Part shown: in pieces, positions 1 through 15,000 of the stretch
Position numbering within the stretch: position 1 is the first letter of the stretch
Layout: every line of letters begins with the position of its first letter
DNA from: Rubripirellula amarantea
GTDB taxonomy: Bacteria; Planctomycetota; Planctomycetia; Pirellulales; Pirellulaceae
Reading direction: 5' to 3'
DNA length: 64,000 bases
Assembly (NCBI RefSeq): GCF_007859865.1
Contig: NZ_SJPI01000001.1
Coordinates: 868,001-932,000, forward strand
Program-made: the position numbers and the translations under genes
Notes under the pieces: model-generated
What the model was told of the DNA's origin: nothing
The model's database searches: none
Seen by the model: only the letters and a program-made list of their open reading frames with translations

Positions 1-3000
1 ACGGTTATTAATGATGGAACCGTTGTGGTAAACGAGAATGCCACTTTGGGCGACGCTGCATCCGGGACCACGATTGCTGGGACCGGCCGTGTCACGCTAA
101 ATACGGGCACGCATACCGAACCTTTCTCACTTGCCGATACAAGCCGCTTGCGACTCAATGACGGTGCTACGCTCAATGGTGATATCGATCTGACATCTGG
201 GTCCAGTCCACGCATTGAAACTTTAACCTCATTTGTCTCGGCGACGATCAACGGAGTTATCAGCGGATCGACCACCAACAGCGTTCAGATTCGTGGCGGT
301 GGAACGATTACTCTTGGATCCGACTCAACGTACACCGCGCCCACGGTGGTAACCGCTACCACGCTGTCGACCGATCATGTGATGTCGACATCTAGCATCC
401 ACTTGAGCAGCGGAAGCCGTCTCACTGGAAACGCAACCATCATCGGATCTTTGAACGCTAATAGTGGCGGCAACAATGTAATCGCCCCCGGCAATAGCCC
501 GGGTGTGATCAACGTCGGCGACTTTGATTTGGTCGCCGGCAATGCGTTGGAAATTGAATTGGGTGGGATCGGATCGGGCGTCGGCACAACCTACGACCAA
601 GTCAATGTGACCGGCACGGTAACGCTTGCCGGCACACTCGATGCGATATTCTTGAGCGACGTGGTTTTCAATGAAGAGTACGTCATCATCAATAATGATG
701 GTGTGGACGCAGTGCTCGGCGAATTTGCAGGGCTTCCTGATGGTTCCCAGGTACGTGCCGGAGCAGCGACTTTCATTATCTCCTACAGCGGTGGCACCGG
801 TAACGATGTTGTGCTCACGTCGCAGAGCACGACCAATTCATTTTCCTGGGATGGTGGCGGCGACGGATCGAACTGGAATGATCCCGCAAACTGGGAAGGA
901 GATGTTCTTCCAGGGATTGGGTCCGACGTCGTAATCCCCGCCACGGCAGGAACCGTTTTTTCGACCGGCAGTGTTCTCGTTAACTCGGTATTTAGTGAGT
1001 CGGCGATTGTTCTTACAAGCGGATCATTTGCGTCTGCCGGTGAAGTGGAAGCACCAAGCGTAACGGTCGATGGAGCGAACTACGTTGCGGATCATACATT
1101 GACGACCAATGCGTTCACGTTGGACTCAGGCACGCTGACGGTCACGCCAAATACATCAATTAGCGATAGCGATATTGATGTTTCAGGCGGCACGATCGAA
1201 ACCGAACTGACGGGATCTGAGTTCGTCTTTGATAGTTGGATGACACTGACTGGTGACGTCACAATCAACAATGCGAACGACCTTATGCTCAGTGGCCTGC
1301 ATTCAGGCACGGGCGGGATCATCAAGAACGGATTGGGAGTCCTGCGATTAACAAACAGCAATTCGTACGAAGGCGTGACCACGATCAATGCCGGTGAAAT
1401 CTTCCTATCAAACAGCGGACTGCTAGGAAACAGCACCAGTGGAACGCTTGTCGATGGCGGAGCCGCTCTGCGGATTGGCCAAGGAGTGATCAACAACGAC
1501 GAAGTGACCTTGCAGGGAATCAACCCAAACTTGCTAACGTCCGCTGGCGCGACGGCCCGCCAAGATGCAAATGTCATTCTGGCGGCAACCAATGACGCCA
1601 CGATTCTGGCAACCAGTCAGTTCACCATTCGAGGCCAAATCAGTGGATCAGTTTCCGGAGCGGGGCGACTAAACGTTGGCGGTACGACTGACGCTGGTAC
1701 GATGCAGCTTCAGCCTTCGACCGACAACACGTTTTCCGCAACCACGATCGTAGCCGACGGCAGCCTTCAAACGCTAACAAGTGACACGATTGCGGTCCCG
1801 GGTGACATCGTCGTGGGCGACTCCGATGGCACGCGAGCGTTCTTGTCATTAGCTCGACCCAATACCCTGGCAACGACGTCCAATGTGACGCTGCTATCGG
1901 ACGCTTACTTCGATCTGGACACTCGCAATAGTGGCAATCCGTTCGCGGTTGATCAAACGATCAATGACTTGACTGTCACTGCAACATCCTTGGCTGCTCC
2001 TGTTCAAACGGCGTCCCAGATTGATACGACCAGCACTCAGCATGCCTTCGTGGGGACACTAACGGTTGCGGGCACCTACACTCAGGTCGCAAGCAGCGAA
2101 GTGACCAGCATCACAGGTCAATTGGCGTTGACCAATACCGCAAACGCATCCAACTTCGTCGTTCAAGACGGAGTATTCGAACCCGATGTGACGCTGATTA
2201 ATGTTTCGTCATTGGTGGATGGTGCGACGGCAACCGAATTGAATCTCTCGGGCGGCGGTACGTTTGACATCGACGGCACTACCTCGCACACCGGAGGGAC
2301 CTCCATCGCGAATTCGCACCTGAACGTCGATGGATCGGTCGGCGACGTAGAAGTGCGAACGGGCGGTATTCTCAGCGGCGTCGGAACAGTCGGCGATGTG
2401 ACGACAACCGGCGATGGGGTGATCTCCCCCGGCAATAGTCCTGGAATACTCATCACGGGCAATTTCAACCTGGGTAGCGGCGCGTCGCTGGAAATGGAGA
2501 TCGGTGGAAACCCGTTGGCTCCGGGAGTCACGTTCGATCAGGTGGACGTCACCGGAACAGTGTCGCTGGCAGGCGATCTCGACGTGGTGATGATTGACTC
2601 GACCGCTGGCGGTTCGGCTTTCACGCTCATCAATAACGATGGGGTCGATGCAGTATCAGGGACCTTTGCTGGACTTGCCGAAGGTGCAACCCTAGAGATC
2701 CCCGGGGGACTTTTCACCATCAGCTACGTGGGTGGTGACGGCAACGACGTCGTTCTAACGGCAACCGTCAGTTCATTCATCGTCACCAACACCAATGACA
2801 CTGGCGTTGGCTCGCTGCGGGACGCGATCAACGACGCCAACGCCGAGGGTGGTGGCGTTCCGATCCCGATCGGCTTCAACATTCCCGGCCCCGGCCCACA
2901 CACGATTCAGCCCGCGTCAGCGCTACCAACGATCACTCGTTCCATCCGTCTAGACGCCACCGGCGAACCCGACTTCGCGGGCAATCCGATGGTGGAGATC

Positions 3001-6000
3001 GATGGCAGCCTTGCGGGTGCGACCACGGATGGATTCGTGTTGAGTGCCGGATCCAGCACGATCCGAGGGCTGGTGATCAACAACTTCGGTATCGATGGCG
3101 TCGTCGCAAACGGCAACAGTAACTCAATTGTAGGAAACTGGTTCGGACTAGATCCTGATGGATTAACCGCACAGCCTAACGTGCGAGCGATGCGGATTAA
3201 TTCGGACACGAACTTTATCGGCGGTCCAGATCCGAGCGATCGAAATGTAATGAGCGGCAATTCAAACACCGCTGTCTATCTAACCAACGGTGCCGATAAC
3301 AACACCTTCGAAGGCAACTATTTCGGCCTCGACTGGACGGGCACAATCGCGGTTCCGAACGCCGGGGGTGGATTGGGCAGTGACAACGCCAATGGAATTC
3401 AGTTTGGCGTTGCTGGCGGCCAGCCCAACGTTGTCGCTGGCAACATGTTGACAGGAATTACGCTTTTTTCATCGAGCAATCCGGTCATTGTCAACAACTT
3501 CTTCGGAACGGATGCCTCAGGCTTAAACGCGATTCCAAACAGTTTTCAGGCGATCAGATTTACTGGAACTTCATCGGGCGCTGTGATCGGTCAAGTAGGA
3601 GCCGGAAACGTAATTGTCGGCAGCTCAGGCAATGCAACCCCCTACGCGATTCATCTGGACGAAGGCAATCTCAATACAGTCATTCAAGCAAACCTGATTG
3701 GTATTGGAGTTGATGGGAGCACCCAATTAGTCGGCGAATCAGGCATTCAAATCGACTCCACAGCAACTGGCACCACGATTGGTGGAAGCGGCGTGGGCGA
3801 AGGGAATGTGATCAGTGGGCACAGTGACACTGGCATCATTACATCAGCGGCTAACACCACGATCGAAGGCAACCTGATTGGAGTCGCTGCCGACGGCGTC
3901 ACCATCACTCCGAACCATATTGGCGTTCAATTGGATGGAGCAACGCCGCTGACGCTGGGCGGCGATGGTGCTGCCGCCAACACGATTGTCGGCAATACAG
4001 GGGGCGGAGTGATCACGACCGGCACTGCCAACCAACTGCATGTGATCGCCGAGAACGCGATTTACGGCAACGGTGGGCTCGACATCGACCGGGGGAATGA
4101 CGGTAGGGACCTGGCCATCGTATCGATTGACCCGGTCATCGGCGACGGATCTGGCGGAATATCGGGAACACTCGATTTACCCAATAGCACCGCCTACGAT
4201 GTCTATCTGTTCGAGTCCGATACACTGGGCGGCGAGCGAACGTTTGTCCGCAAAATTAGTGCGACGACACCTGCGGCAGGCACTGGTCCTCACGCTTTCT
4301 CCGACGCTGGCGCAGTCGATCCATCGAAGACGTACAGCGCCTACGTCTCAGGTGCATCCTTTGGTTCGAGCGAGTTTGCACCTGCGTTGCAGCGTTTCAT
4401 GGTCACTAACACCAATGACAGTGGACCAGGGTCTCTTCGGCAAGCGATCATCGATGCGAACGCTGACAACTTTAAGGACTTGATCAACTTTGATATCCCT
4501 GGTGCCGGTCCACACACGATTTTGTTGGCGACCGAACTCCCCGATATAGTTGCAGTCGTGGATTTGGATGGGACATCCCAGCCCGGCTACGCTGGCGTAC
4601 CGTTGATTGAATTGGATGGCGACGGGAACGCGTTTACAGAAATGTTGGCACTTAAGCCCGGTAACACTTCGGGCAGCCGGATTGCTGGATTGTCGGTTTA
4701 CAATGCAACCGGGACTGGAATACTGGTCACTGGCATCAACAATGTTGAACTGGTCGGTAACTACGTGGGAGTCAGGGCGGACGGGGTTTCGCCGGGAGTG
4801 AACCCACTGGCCGTCGGAGTTGACATCGTCAATGCAACAAACGTCATTGTTGGTGGATCCGACGCCGCCAGTCGCAATGTTGTCTCCGGCGTCACCACGG
4901 GCATTCTGGTCAGCGGTGCCACGTCTAGCGACAACATCATCGAAGGCAATTTCATCGGCACCGATCGTTTTGGTTTCAATGCAATCGGGAACGCCATTGG
5001 AATCGTCGTTGATTCAGGTGCGTCCAATACATTGATCGGACAAGCAGGTGGGTCTCCCAATGTGATTTCTGGTAACACCAGTGGAGGAGTCTTGGTGCTA
5101 GGCATTGGCACCAATGGTACGGTGATCCAAAATAACTTTATCGGAACCGATCGTTTCGGCAACTCTGCGCTTGCCAACGGAAACCAAGCCATCGATGTAC
5201 GGCAAGATCCCGATCCCGTGATGATCGGCGGCGATACTCCGGAGCACCGTAATATCATCGTCGGATCACCGGCGGCCACCGAAGTTATTCGCATTCAGAA
5301 TGAAGATTCTCTCATACACGGTAACTTCATCGGCACCGACGTGACGGGCATGTTGGCCCTGGGCGGACAGACCGGAATCTTGATCGATACTACGGCTGCA
5401 TTCACCAAGGTTGGTGGCTCGGTCGATGGGCAAGGCAACCTGATAAGTGGCCTGTCCTCATACGGTGCGATTGATCGCGGCGACTCGACGTTTTATCGCG
5501 GCAACTTGATTGGCACCGATGCAACGGGACTAGCAACACTTGGTGTGGTTGATGCCGGCATCTTCTTGGACGGTGCAACCAGTTCCTTGGTTGGATCCGC
5601 GAATGCCGGCAATACGATTGCGGGAGTCGCCAACGGACTTGCTGCCGCCGGTCACGGGATTCTGCTGAGCAACGGTGCCGGTGGATCAGGAAACCCAATT
5701 GAGATCGAGGGCAACCGAATCGGCGTCGGAGTTGACGGCACAACGCTGTTGCCCAATGCCACTGGCAGTGCCGGTATTCAAGTCTTGGCGGGAACACGGG
5801 CGACGATCGGCGGATCCGGCAGCGGACGCCCCAATGTGATTGGGGGCGCGGGCGTCGGTGTATCAGTCATCGGCGACGCCACGTTGGAAGGCAACTTCAT
5901 TGGCGTCTCAGATGATGGCGTGAGCCCGCTACCCAATCAAACTGGCGTGATTCTCGCGGGGACTACAGCCAGCTTGGTGGGCTTCGACAACACGATCGCA

Positions 6001-9000
6001 TTTAACTCCGGCGATGGCGTCGTGCTTTCGGGTTCACTGGGTACTCATATCGTTTCGCAAACCAGAATCCACTCCAACAGTGGTCAGCCAATCGTGCATT
6101 CGGCAGGCTATCAAGGCGCGGCAATCAGTTTGTCGCTTGCGCCAATCACCGACGGCGGGTCTGGTGGCTTTACGGCAACTGCCACGGGGCTTTCGTCGGG
6201 CGAAACGGCTAACGTGTATTGGTTCGACAGTGACGAACCCGGGCAGGCCCAAAGGCTACTCGGTTCTACCTTTGCCACTGCTGACGCCAGTGGTAATGCG
6301 ACGTTCACCGACGCTAATCCGCTGCCCGGCGGAAAGTACATCACCGCATATTTGTCCAATTCTATCCTTGGCACTTCGCTGCTTTCCAATAGCGAATTCA
6401 CGGGCCTGTCGGTCACGACCACCGCCGACTCCGGACCTGGCTCGCTTCGTCAAGCGATCATCGACGCCAATGTCGATCCCAACCATGACGTCATTTCATT
6501 TATTATTGCCGGAATTGGACCGCATGTGATTACCCCGGTAACGCAATTGCCCATCATCACGAGCCCCGTGACGATTGATGGTTACGCGGACATCGACGCA
6601 TCCGCCAATACACTTGCGGTCGGCAACAACTCGGTCATCGACTGGCGAATTGATGGCGGCAACACGCTGCTACGGGGGTTGGATATTCAATCCGATGATG
6701 TAACCGTTCGAGGACTCTCGATTGTTCGATTCTCTGAAGCGATCAGAATCCGCGGAGCATCAAACGCTTCTATCGAAGGCAATTTCATCGGATTGCAAGA
6801 AGACGGGTCGACGCCGCAGCCGAATACGACGGGGATAAGCGTGACATCGTTTGGTGGTACTCGCGATGTAACGATTGGGACCGATGGTGATGGGATCGGC
6901 GATGCAGGTGAGCGAAATGTGATCTCGTGGAATGGCACAGGAATCAGCGTTGTCGGCGAAGTCCCGAACGTTGTGATCGCTGGCAATTACATCGGCACCG
7001 ATCGCACCGGCTTGGTGAACCACGGCAACATCGGATCCGGCATCGAAACGCAAACGGGAATCATGGTCGGTGGGGATTCCGTACTGACTCGAAATGTCAT
7101 CTCAGGAAATGGTGGCTCAGGCGTTAACGCATTTGGCTCATTCGGCGGACGTACCGAAGCTCAATTGGCTTGGTATGAGTTTGAGAACGACTTGAACGAT
7201 CGACTGGGAGGTCCAGCGGGCATTGGTCCTGCAAGTTATTCCGGCGGCGTCAGCGGTGACGGACTAGATGTTTTCTTTCCCGCAGCGGCAACTATTGTTC
7301 CGATTCCCGCAGGGTTGGACCTGAACAACGCAAGTCTGGATTTCTTCGTGGGTGCTGACTTTGGCAGCGAGACCGATGGGACTTACTTGCCGATCGTTCA
7401 CGCCGGTTCGTCGGCTAACGACTTTGTGTTCACGGTGGGGCTGGTCGTCGATAATCTGCGTGCGAATGTTCGTGCCGCGTACCAAGCCGGCGGCGAGACG
7501 TTTGAACTGGTGACACCGGGCCGGTTGATTGACGATCAATCGAACAATCACGTCACCGTCACCGTTGGCGATGGACAGGTCAAGATTTATGTCGATGGTG
7601 AACTGGCCGCCTCGCAGCCGCTGGTTGCTTTGCTTCCCTCGGTCCCCGGCGGCTTGCTGCTTGGCAGTGACACACCAGACGCATCGGGCACCAACACGAT
7701 CGCTAAGATTGACGAACTTGGCATCCACGGCCGGGCGCTCGATTCCAGCGAAGTTCTGGCGATCGCACTGAGAAACGGGAACGGTAAGGCAGGCCCGATC
7801 ATCCAAGGCAACTATATCGGCCTGGGTGCGGACGGGGTAACGTCGCTGGGCAACGCAACGGGCATTGAAATCTCCGCCATTGGAACGTACATCGGCGGCC
7901 TTGAACTGCGCGAAGGCAACGTGATTTCCGCCTCCGTTGACAGCAACGCTGGTGGAATCGCCGCAGCCTCAGTCGAGGCAATCACAATCGCAGGAAATCA
8001 CATCGGTGTGGATGCTATTGGCGACTTAGACCGAGGCAACGCTGGTTACGGAATTTGGTTTGACGGCGGGGTGAATGATTCACTTGTGACTGGAAATGTC
8101 GTCAGTGGCAACGACAACGGCGTCGTGGGGGGAGCTTCTAATATTGCGTCCTATTACTCGTACCGTAATCGCATTGAAGGAAACTTTATAGGCACCAATG
8201 CCGCCGGGACTGTGGCCATCGACGCGACCGGAGGCGCGGGCATCTTCATCCGTGATGGTGCGGGCAATGTCATCGGCGGGCCATCACCGTTGCAGCGGAA
8301 CATTATCAGCGGAAACAACTCCGCAGCGATCGCACTCTACAGCGGTGACGCTTCGACAACGGCTCGCCAAGACGCCGTTGGCTGGTGGCAAGGAGAAACG
8401 ACATTCACAGATTTGGTCGGGACGTTCGATGGCTCCGAAGTCGGCGGCGTTAGCTTCGGAACCGGCCGAAACGGGGGACAGGCGTTTGTCCTGGATGGTG
8501 TCGACGACGCGGTCAATTTGGGCGAGCCGCATGACTACACGCAGCCGTTTACTGCCGACCTTTGGTTCAACGAGTCAGCAAATCCTGTTTCATCGGTGCG
8601 AACCATCGCCTCGTTCATGCAAAACTTGCTGACTACGGCCAAGGGCGTGCGGATAGACTTGGGTGCCAACAACCGATTGAAGATCGTCGTTCCAACGGCA
8701 CCGGGCGTGGAGTCGGTCGCAACGGGATCGACTGAAATTAAGCCGAGCGATTGGCACCATTTGGCGTTGACTTACGATGGCGTTGGCCAGTTTCAACTCT
8801 GGCTCAATGGCTCAATTGAAGCATCGCTGTCGGAGACCATTCTCAGCACGGGGGACAACGAAACCTTCATTGGCTATGGGTACACTTCCGTCGCTGGTAG
8901 CACGGGGGCTCAGTATTTTGCTGGCCTTGTTGATGAGTTCGCCGTCTTCAGTTCACGATTACCGGCCGACGAAATCGAGCGACTGTATCTGACTGGAGGC

Positions 9001-12000
9001 AACGCAAAGGGGTTCACACGGATCGAAGGAAACTACATCGGCACCGACGTCAGCGGCTCGATGGCAATTCCTAACAGCGCAGATTCATTTACACATTCAG
9101 CTATTGGGTCGGAAATGCGTGGCGTGTTTATCGGAGGAACCACATCGGTTCCAGGCCGAGGACTCGGAAACGTTATCAGTGGTAACATTAAAGATGGAAT
9201 CTATTTCAACAACCGAAGCGGCGCGGTCATTCGTGGAAACATCGTTGGGCTAACCGCCGACGGCATGAGTGGCCTTGGCAACGGAGGTGAGGGGATTAGC
9301 TTCGTTGACCAATCTTCGTCTGGCGTCGGCTATCACACGGTTGGCGGCAGCCAATTTGGCGAAGGCAACGTCATCAGTGGCAACGTGTCTCATGGCATCT
9401 TGCTAGTCCAGGCGAACTCAGGAGTGCGTATTCAAGGGAACTACATTGGAACTGATATCACCGGTAGTGTAGATATTGGAAATGCCAATGGAATTTCGAT
9501 TTCGTCGGGAAGTGACAACCTTATTGGCACCAACGGTGATGGGATCGATGACGAGGCCGAAGGTAACCTGATCAGTGGGAATACCGCTATCGGTATCTCG
9601 TTAGACTCGGCTGATGTCGATGGTGTCACTATCGCAGGCAACGTGATCGGACTCGATGCCTTTGGATCCAATGAATTACCCAATAGCGTTGGCATCCTTC
9701 TGCAAGGCGGCGTTCAAAACGTAACGCTTGGTGGCGTTCTGGCAACACAACGCAATGTCATTGCGGGCAACACCGCCAATGATTTGTTTGTTTCGGATGG
9801 AACTGGAGTGGGTGTTGATGGGCTGACGGTCATCAATAACTACTTTGGCGTGGATGTATCGGGGACATTCATCCCGGGTGCGTTTAGCGGTGGAGGCATC
9901 ACGCTGCAGGAAGGCGATAACGTTCGCTTCGGGGACAAGAATATCCCTGGCTCGGGAAACCTGATTTCGACGGGTGCTGGTCAACAACTTGACGTTGCCG
10001 ACGTCAATGGATTTGAGTTCTATCGCAACCGGATCGGTACGAATGCTACGGGCAACCAATCTCTTATTACCGACGTGAACTCGGGTGATGGGCTGCTCAT
10101 CCTCGACAGCACCGGTGTTGTGATCGGCGCTCCGGGTGCCGGAAACCAACTGACCGCAGGAAGCTTTTCCAAAGCTGCACTGACGCTGAACAATATCGAC
10201 GGTGCAATCGTGCAGTCCAATCGTTTTGGCGTGACCGCCAATGGAGTGAGTGGATTGGGGCAATACCGAAACGCAATCTTCATCGGCTTCGGTCAAAACA
10301 ACTTGATTGGCACCAACGGTGACGGCATCAACGATCAAGCCGAGGGCAATCAGATTATCGGTGGGAACAACTCCTCGCCGACAATCTATCTGTCCGAAAC
10401 GAATACGAACACGATCGCAGGAAACACGATCGGCCTGACCTCCGATGGCATTAGCAGCCTGTATACGGGAAGCACTGGAATACTAATGGAGGATTCAGGA
10501 TCGAACACGATTGGTGGAGCATTGGCGTCGCAAGGCAATGTCATGGCGGGCCTGTTGGACACCGTGATCGACCTTCGGGGTGATTTGTCCAACAACAACG
10601 TCATCCAAAACAACTTGATCGGAACCAACACATTGGGCAATGCTGCTGGCGCTCCGGCGCCGATCGGCATTCTCGTCCAAGCGAACGTCAATGGAACCAT
10701 CATCGACTCCAACACGATTGGAAACTCGATTGTTGGCGTGGACATCGAAAACCTTAGTTCGTCCACGACGCTCACGTCGAACTTTCTCGGCATCAATTCG
10801 GCCGGCGGTGCGATTGCTAACACAAACAGCGTGATCGTTCGCGATGCAGCAACGTCCGTGGCGATCGGTGGCACGACAACCAATGCCGGCAACGTATTTG
10901 GTTACCACAACAGCGATGCATTGCTGATTGAAGGTGGTTCGGCAATTGAGGTGATGTTCAATCGCTTTGGCGTAACCGCGAATCTCGCAAGCGTTCTTTC
11001 CAATGCAACATTTAATCAGGCGGCCGCGATTCGCATCAGTGATGATGTGGACGACCTGAGCATTGGTACCGATTCGACGGGCGTTGCCGTTCGTCCCAAC
11101 ATCATCGGTGGCTTTGGCGTTGGCTTTGAAGTGGCGTCGAATGTGACGCTTAGCAATGTTGAAATCCGAAACAATTCAATTGGCACAGACCTAGCGGGTG
11201 TAACGTCACTGGGCAATCGCGGTGCAGGCATTAGGGTTCCCAACAGCAACGTTGACATTATCGCCAATACGATAGCGTTTAACGATGGTCCAGGCATTTC
11301 GTTTGACGATGGCATAGTCACGATCAGCGAGAATCAGATTTACGACAATTCAATCGGGATCGACTTTGAGGGCGACGGAAGGACGGTGAATTCGGGCACC
11401 GACTTGGCTGTGAACTTCCCAACCATCAGTGCGATACCGGGGTCGCAGACGATTGTGTCGGGAACCTTTAATTCGCTAGACGAGTTTATCCCTCCAAACA
11501 TTGGCCCTTTGGAAGTTATTACCCTTGAGTTTTTTGCGTCGCAAACTAATCCGGCTTCGGGTGCTTCGGCTGAACGTTTTCTAGGTGCCTTTACGCTTGA
11601 AGCTGCGGCAGGGCCATTAACGTTTACAAACCAAGTTCTATCCGGGGCTACGTTGTCGGGCGAATACATTACCGCAACGGCGACATTCCGAGGAAGGACG
11701 AGCGAATTCTCAGAGGCCGCTCAAGCAACGAACAACCTTCCGATCACCATCGACGACGATGACTTAATCCTGACGGTCCTTGAAGGCGATGAAGGCTTTG
11801 GTGACCCCACCGTAGAAGCACCTGAAGGGAAGGTCGTGCGATTGGATGGGCTGTTTCAGAACAGCGACGGAACCGATGCGCACACCGTAACGATTGACTG
11901 GCGTGATGGCAGTCCTGTCGATGTAATTTCACTTGCCCCAGGCGTACGAGGCTTCACCGGACAACATGTTTACCAAGACAACCGCGCTGGAGAATCGCCG

Positions 12001-15000
12001 TATGACATCCGGGTCGTCGTCGCCGATGACGATGGTCAAACGGGACTTGCCATTCGGCCTTTGACCGTAACCAATGTCGCCGCTGAGTTTGACGGCGAAC
12101 CGAGCATTGAAGTCCGGCGAGATGGTCAGTTGGTCACAGAACCTCGCGAGGGTGATGTCGTTCGCGTTTTCGGCAACATTGCTGATGCGGGTAACGATAC
12201 TCACATCGTCACGGTACGGTGGAACCAAGCACTCGACGATGACGGCGATGCACTTACTTCGTCACCTGTTTCTACCCAAGTGGTGTCCCCTGGTGTCCTT
12301 GCATACGACCTGTCCTATGTCTACCCAGACAACGGCAATTTCGACATACAGATCGAGCTTAGTGACGACGACAGTGGCACTGCGATTGCTTATCAATCCG
12401 TTACAGCGTCCAACGCCGACCCGATGGCTGAGATCCTAGCAACCGAACAAGTGACAGAAGGAAGTTCGATCACGTTGTTTTCTAACGTCTCGGACCCTGG
12501 CTTCGACGACACGTTCACCTACGAATGGACACTGTGGAATGAAACCGGCGCGTTGACAACGTCCACAAGTGATTCGCTTACGTTCACCCCGGAAAATGAT
12601 GGCACCTACGGCGTTTCCTTATCCGTGACCGACGATGACGGTGGTTTCACAATCACAAATCACGAGTTTGTTGTCGTCAACGCGGCACCGGTAATACCAT
12701 CGGCAAGCTTGCAGTTGGTTGACCCGTCAGACTCAAATGCAATCTTGACGAATGTCGACGAAGGAGACTTTGTTCGTTTAGTCGGTACGTTCTCTGATGC
12801 TGGTGTGTTAGACGAGCATACGATCGCCATTGATTTCGGCGACGGAGCAGGCCTAGTCACGGGAACGATTGAACCGTTGTTGGTAGCGGATCAAGAGGTA
12901 CCAGGTCACTACACGTTTTTCGTCGATCACCAAATCTTGGATGACAATCCAACCGGAACCACCAGTGACACTCTGCTTGCCAACGTAACCGTCACTGACG
13001 ATAGCAACGCTGGGGCGACGGAAACGCTTGCTGGTGTAACGGTTTCCAATGTTGCGCCAGAGGTGCTGTTGTTCGATGACGGAAACGACGGCGGCATGCT
13101 TCGCTTAAGAGCAGAGGCCACTGACGTGTCTCCGCTAGACACATTCACCTACACGTTCGCCATCGATGGAAATGCATATCCCGAGCAGTCCGAACCGAAA
13201 ATCGCCGTCACTCGTCCCACCTCGGCCATGTTCGATGTAATGGTGACCGCGACGGACGATGACGGAAATAGCATGACCGCGACGGTGAAGTATTTCAGCG
13301 GTGATGACAACGCGAATTCGATCACGATTGATGACGCGATGGTGGGGACGGCCGGTCAAGCTTTGGTTGCAACCTTTGGCGGCAACGACATGACCACAAT
13401 CATGACATCTCCCGGAATCAAAGTCGTCGTCAACGCTGGCGACGGTGAAGATACGGTGCTTGGTGGCCAAGGGAATGATGTGATCGATGGGGGCGAAGGT
13501 AGCGACGTCCTCAATGGTGGCGATGGCGACGACATTTTGATCGGTGCTGCAGGCGATGATTCCTTGATAGGCGGTGCTGGCAACGACATTCATGAAATCA
13601 TTCCCGGAAGCGACAAGGACATCGACGAAACGGGGGGCGGTAACGACACGGTCAGCTTCCGCCGCGTCACTCGCGCGGGCTTACGCGACGATGGTGTAAC
13701 GTTCAATCTTTCGATGACCGACAGGCCTCAAATCGTCGATCTCGAAGGCAACACGGTGACGCTGCGTGGTGCTATTGAGAACGCGACGGGCACCAGTTTC
13801 AACGACACGCTGATTGGTAACAGCGAGGTCAACCGTCTTGATGGTGGCGACGGCAAGGATGTGCTGCGGGGTGGGGCAGGGGACTTATTGTTCGGCGGTA
13901 GCGGCAATGACGCGATCTTCGGTGGGGCCGATGGTAGTGCGATGCTTGATGGCGGCACCGGCGACGATGTGGTCAACGCCGGCAGCTTTGGTGACCAAGC
14001 GCTCGGCGGCTTTGGCAACGATACGATCTACGGTGGTGGCGGACAGGACACTCTCGGCGGTGGTCAGGGGAACGACTTGATCTTCGGCGGCTTCGGATTG
14101 GCTGGTTCTGGAATCGTCGATCAGATCGATGGTGGTGAAGGCGATGACGAAATTCACGGTGGCAGTGGCGATGACCGACTATTCGGTGGCACTGGAAATG
14201 ATGCGATCTTCTTGACCAGCGGCGCGGGAGCGGATTCGGCCCTCGGCGGGTTTGGCAACGACACAATCTATGGTGGCGGCGGTAGCGATGACACGCTCGG
14301 CGGTGGCAGCGGCAATGATCTGATCTTTGGTGGCGTCGGTGGCTCCGAGCGTATCGACGGTGGCACGGGCGACGACGAAATTCATGTCGACGGTGACCAA
14401 CTTGCTTTTGGTGGCTATGGCAACGACATGATCATGGTCGGCAATACAGCCGGGGCAAATGTATCCGGTGGTGACGGCAGCGACACTATTATCGGCGGCG
14501 GCGGTGGAACGCTCGATGGTGGCAGCGGCAGTGATTTCTTAAGCGGCGGCTTCGGGTCAGGCAATCTGCTCGGCGGAATTGGCGATGACACCATCTACGG
14601 CGGCAGCGGTGACGAAACGCTGGGTGGGGGCGGGGGCAACGACCTGATCTTTGCTGGATTGGAAACCGACTCGGGTAACGACGTCGTCCGTGGCGACGAA
14701 GGCGACGACATTATCTACGCAGGACTTAGCAACAGCCTGCTCGACGGAGGCGAAGGTCACGATTTGATCTTTGCCAAAGAAATCAATCCTGATGGTCAGG
14801 ACTTAACTTTCACGGGACTTGGTCTCGGTAATGCTGTCGACGGCGGTAGTGGCAACGACACCGTAGTGGGGGGAAGCGGCAGCGACGCCCTCGGTGGTGG
14901 CAGCGGCAATGACCTCATTATCAGTGGTGACTTTGCGAGTATCTCGGGGTCGATGTTAGGTGGGCTTGGTGATGACACGATCTACGGCGGAGCTGGCGGT

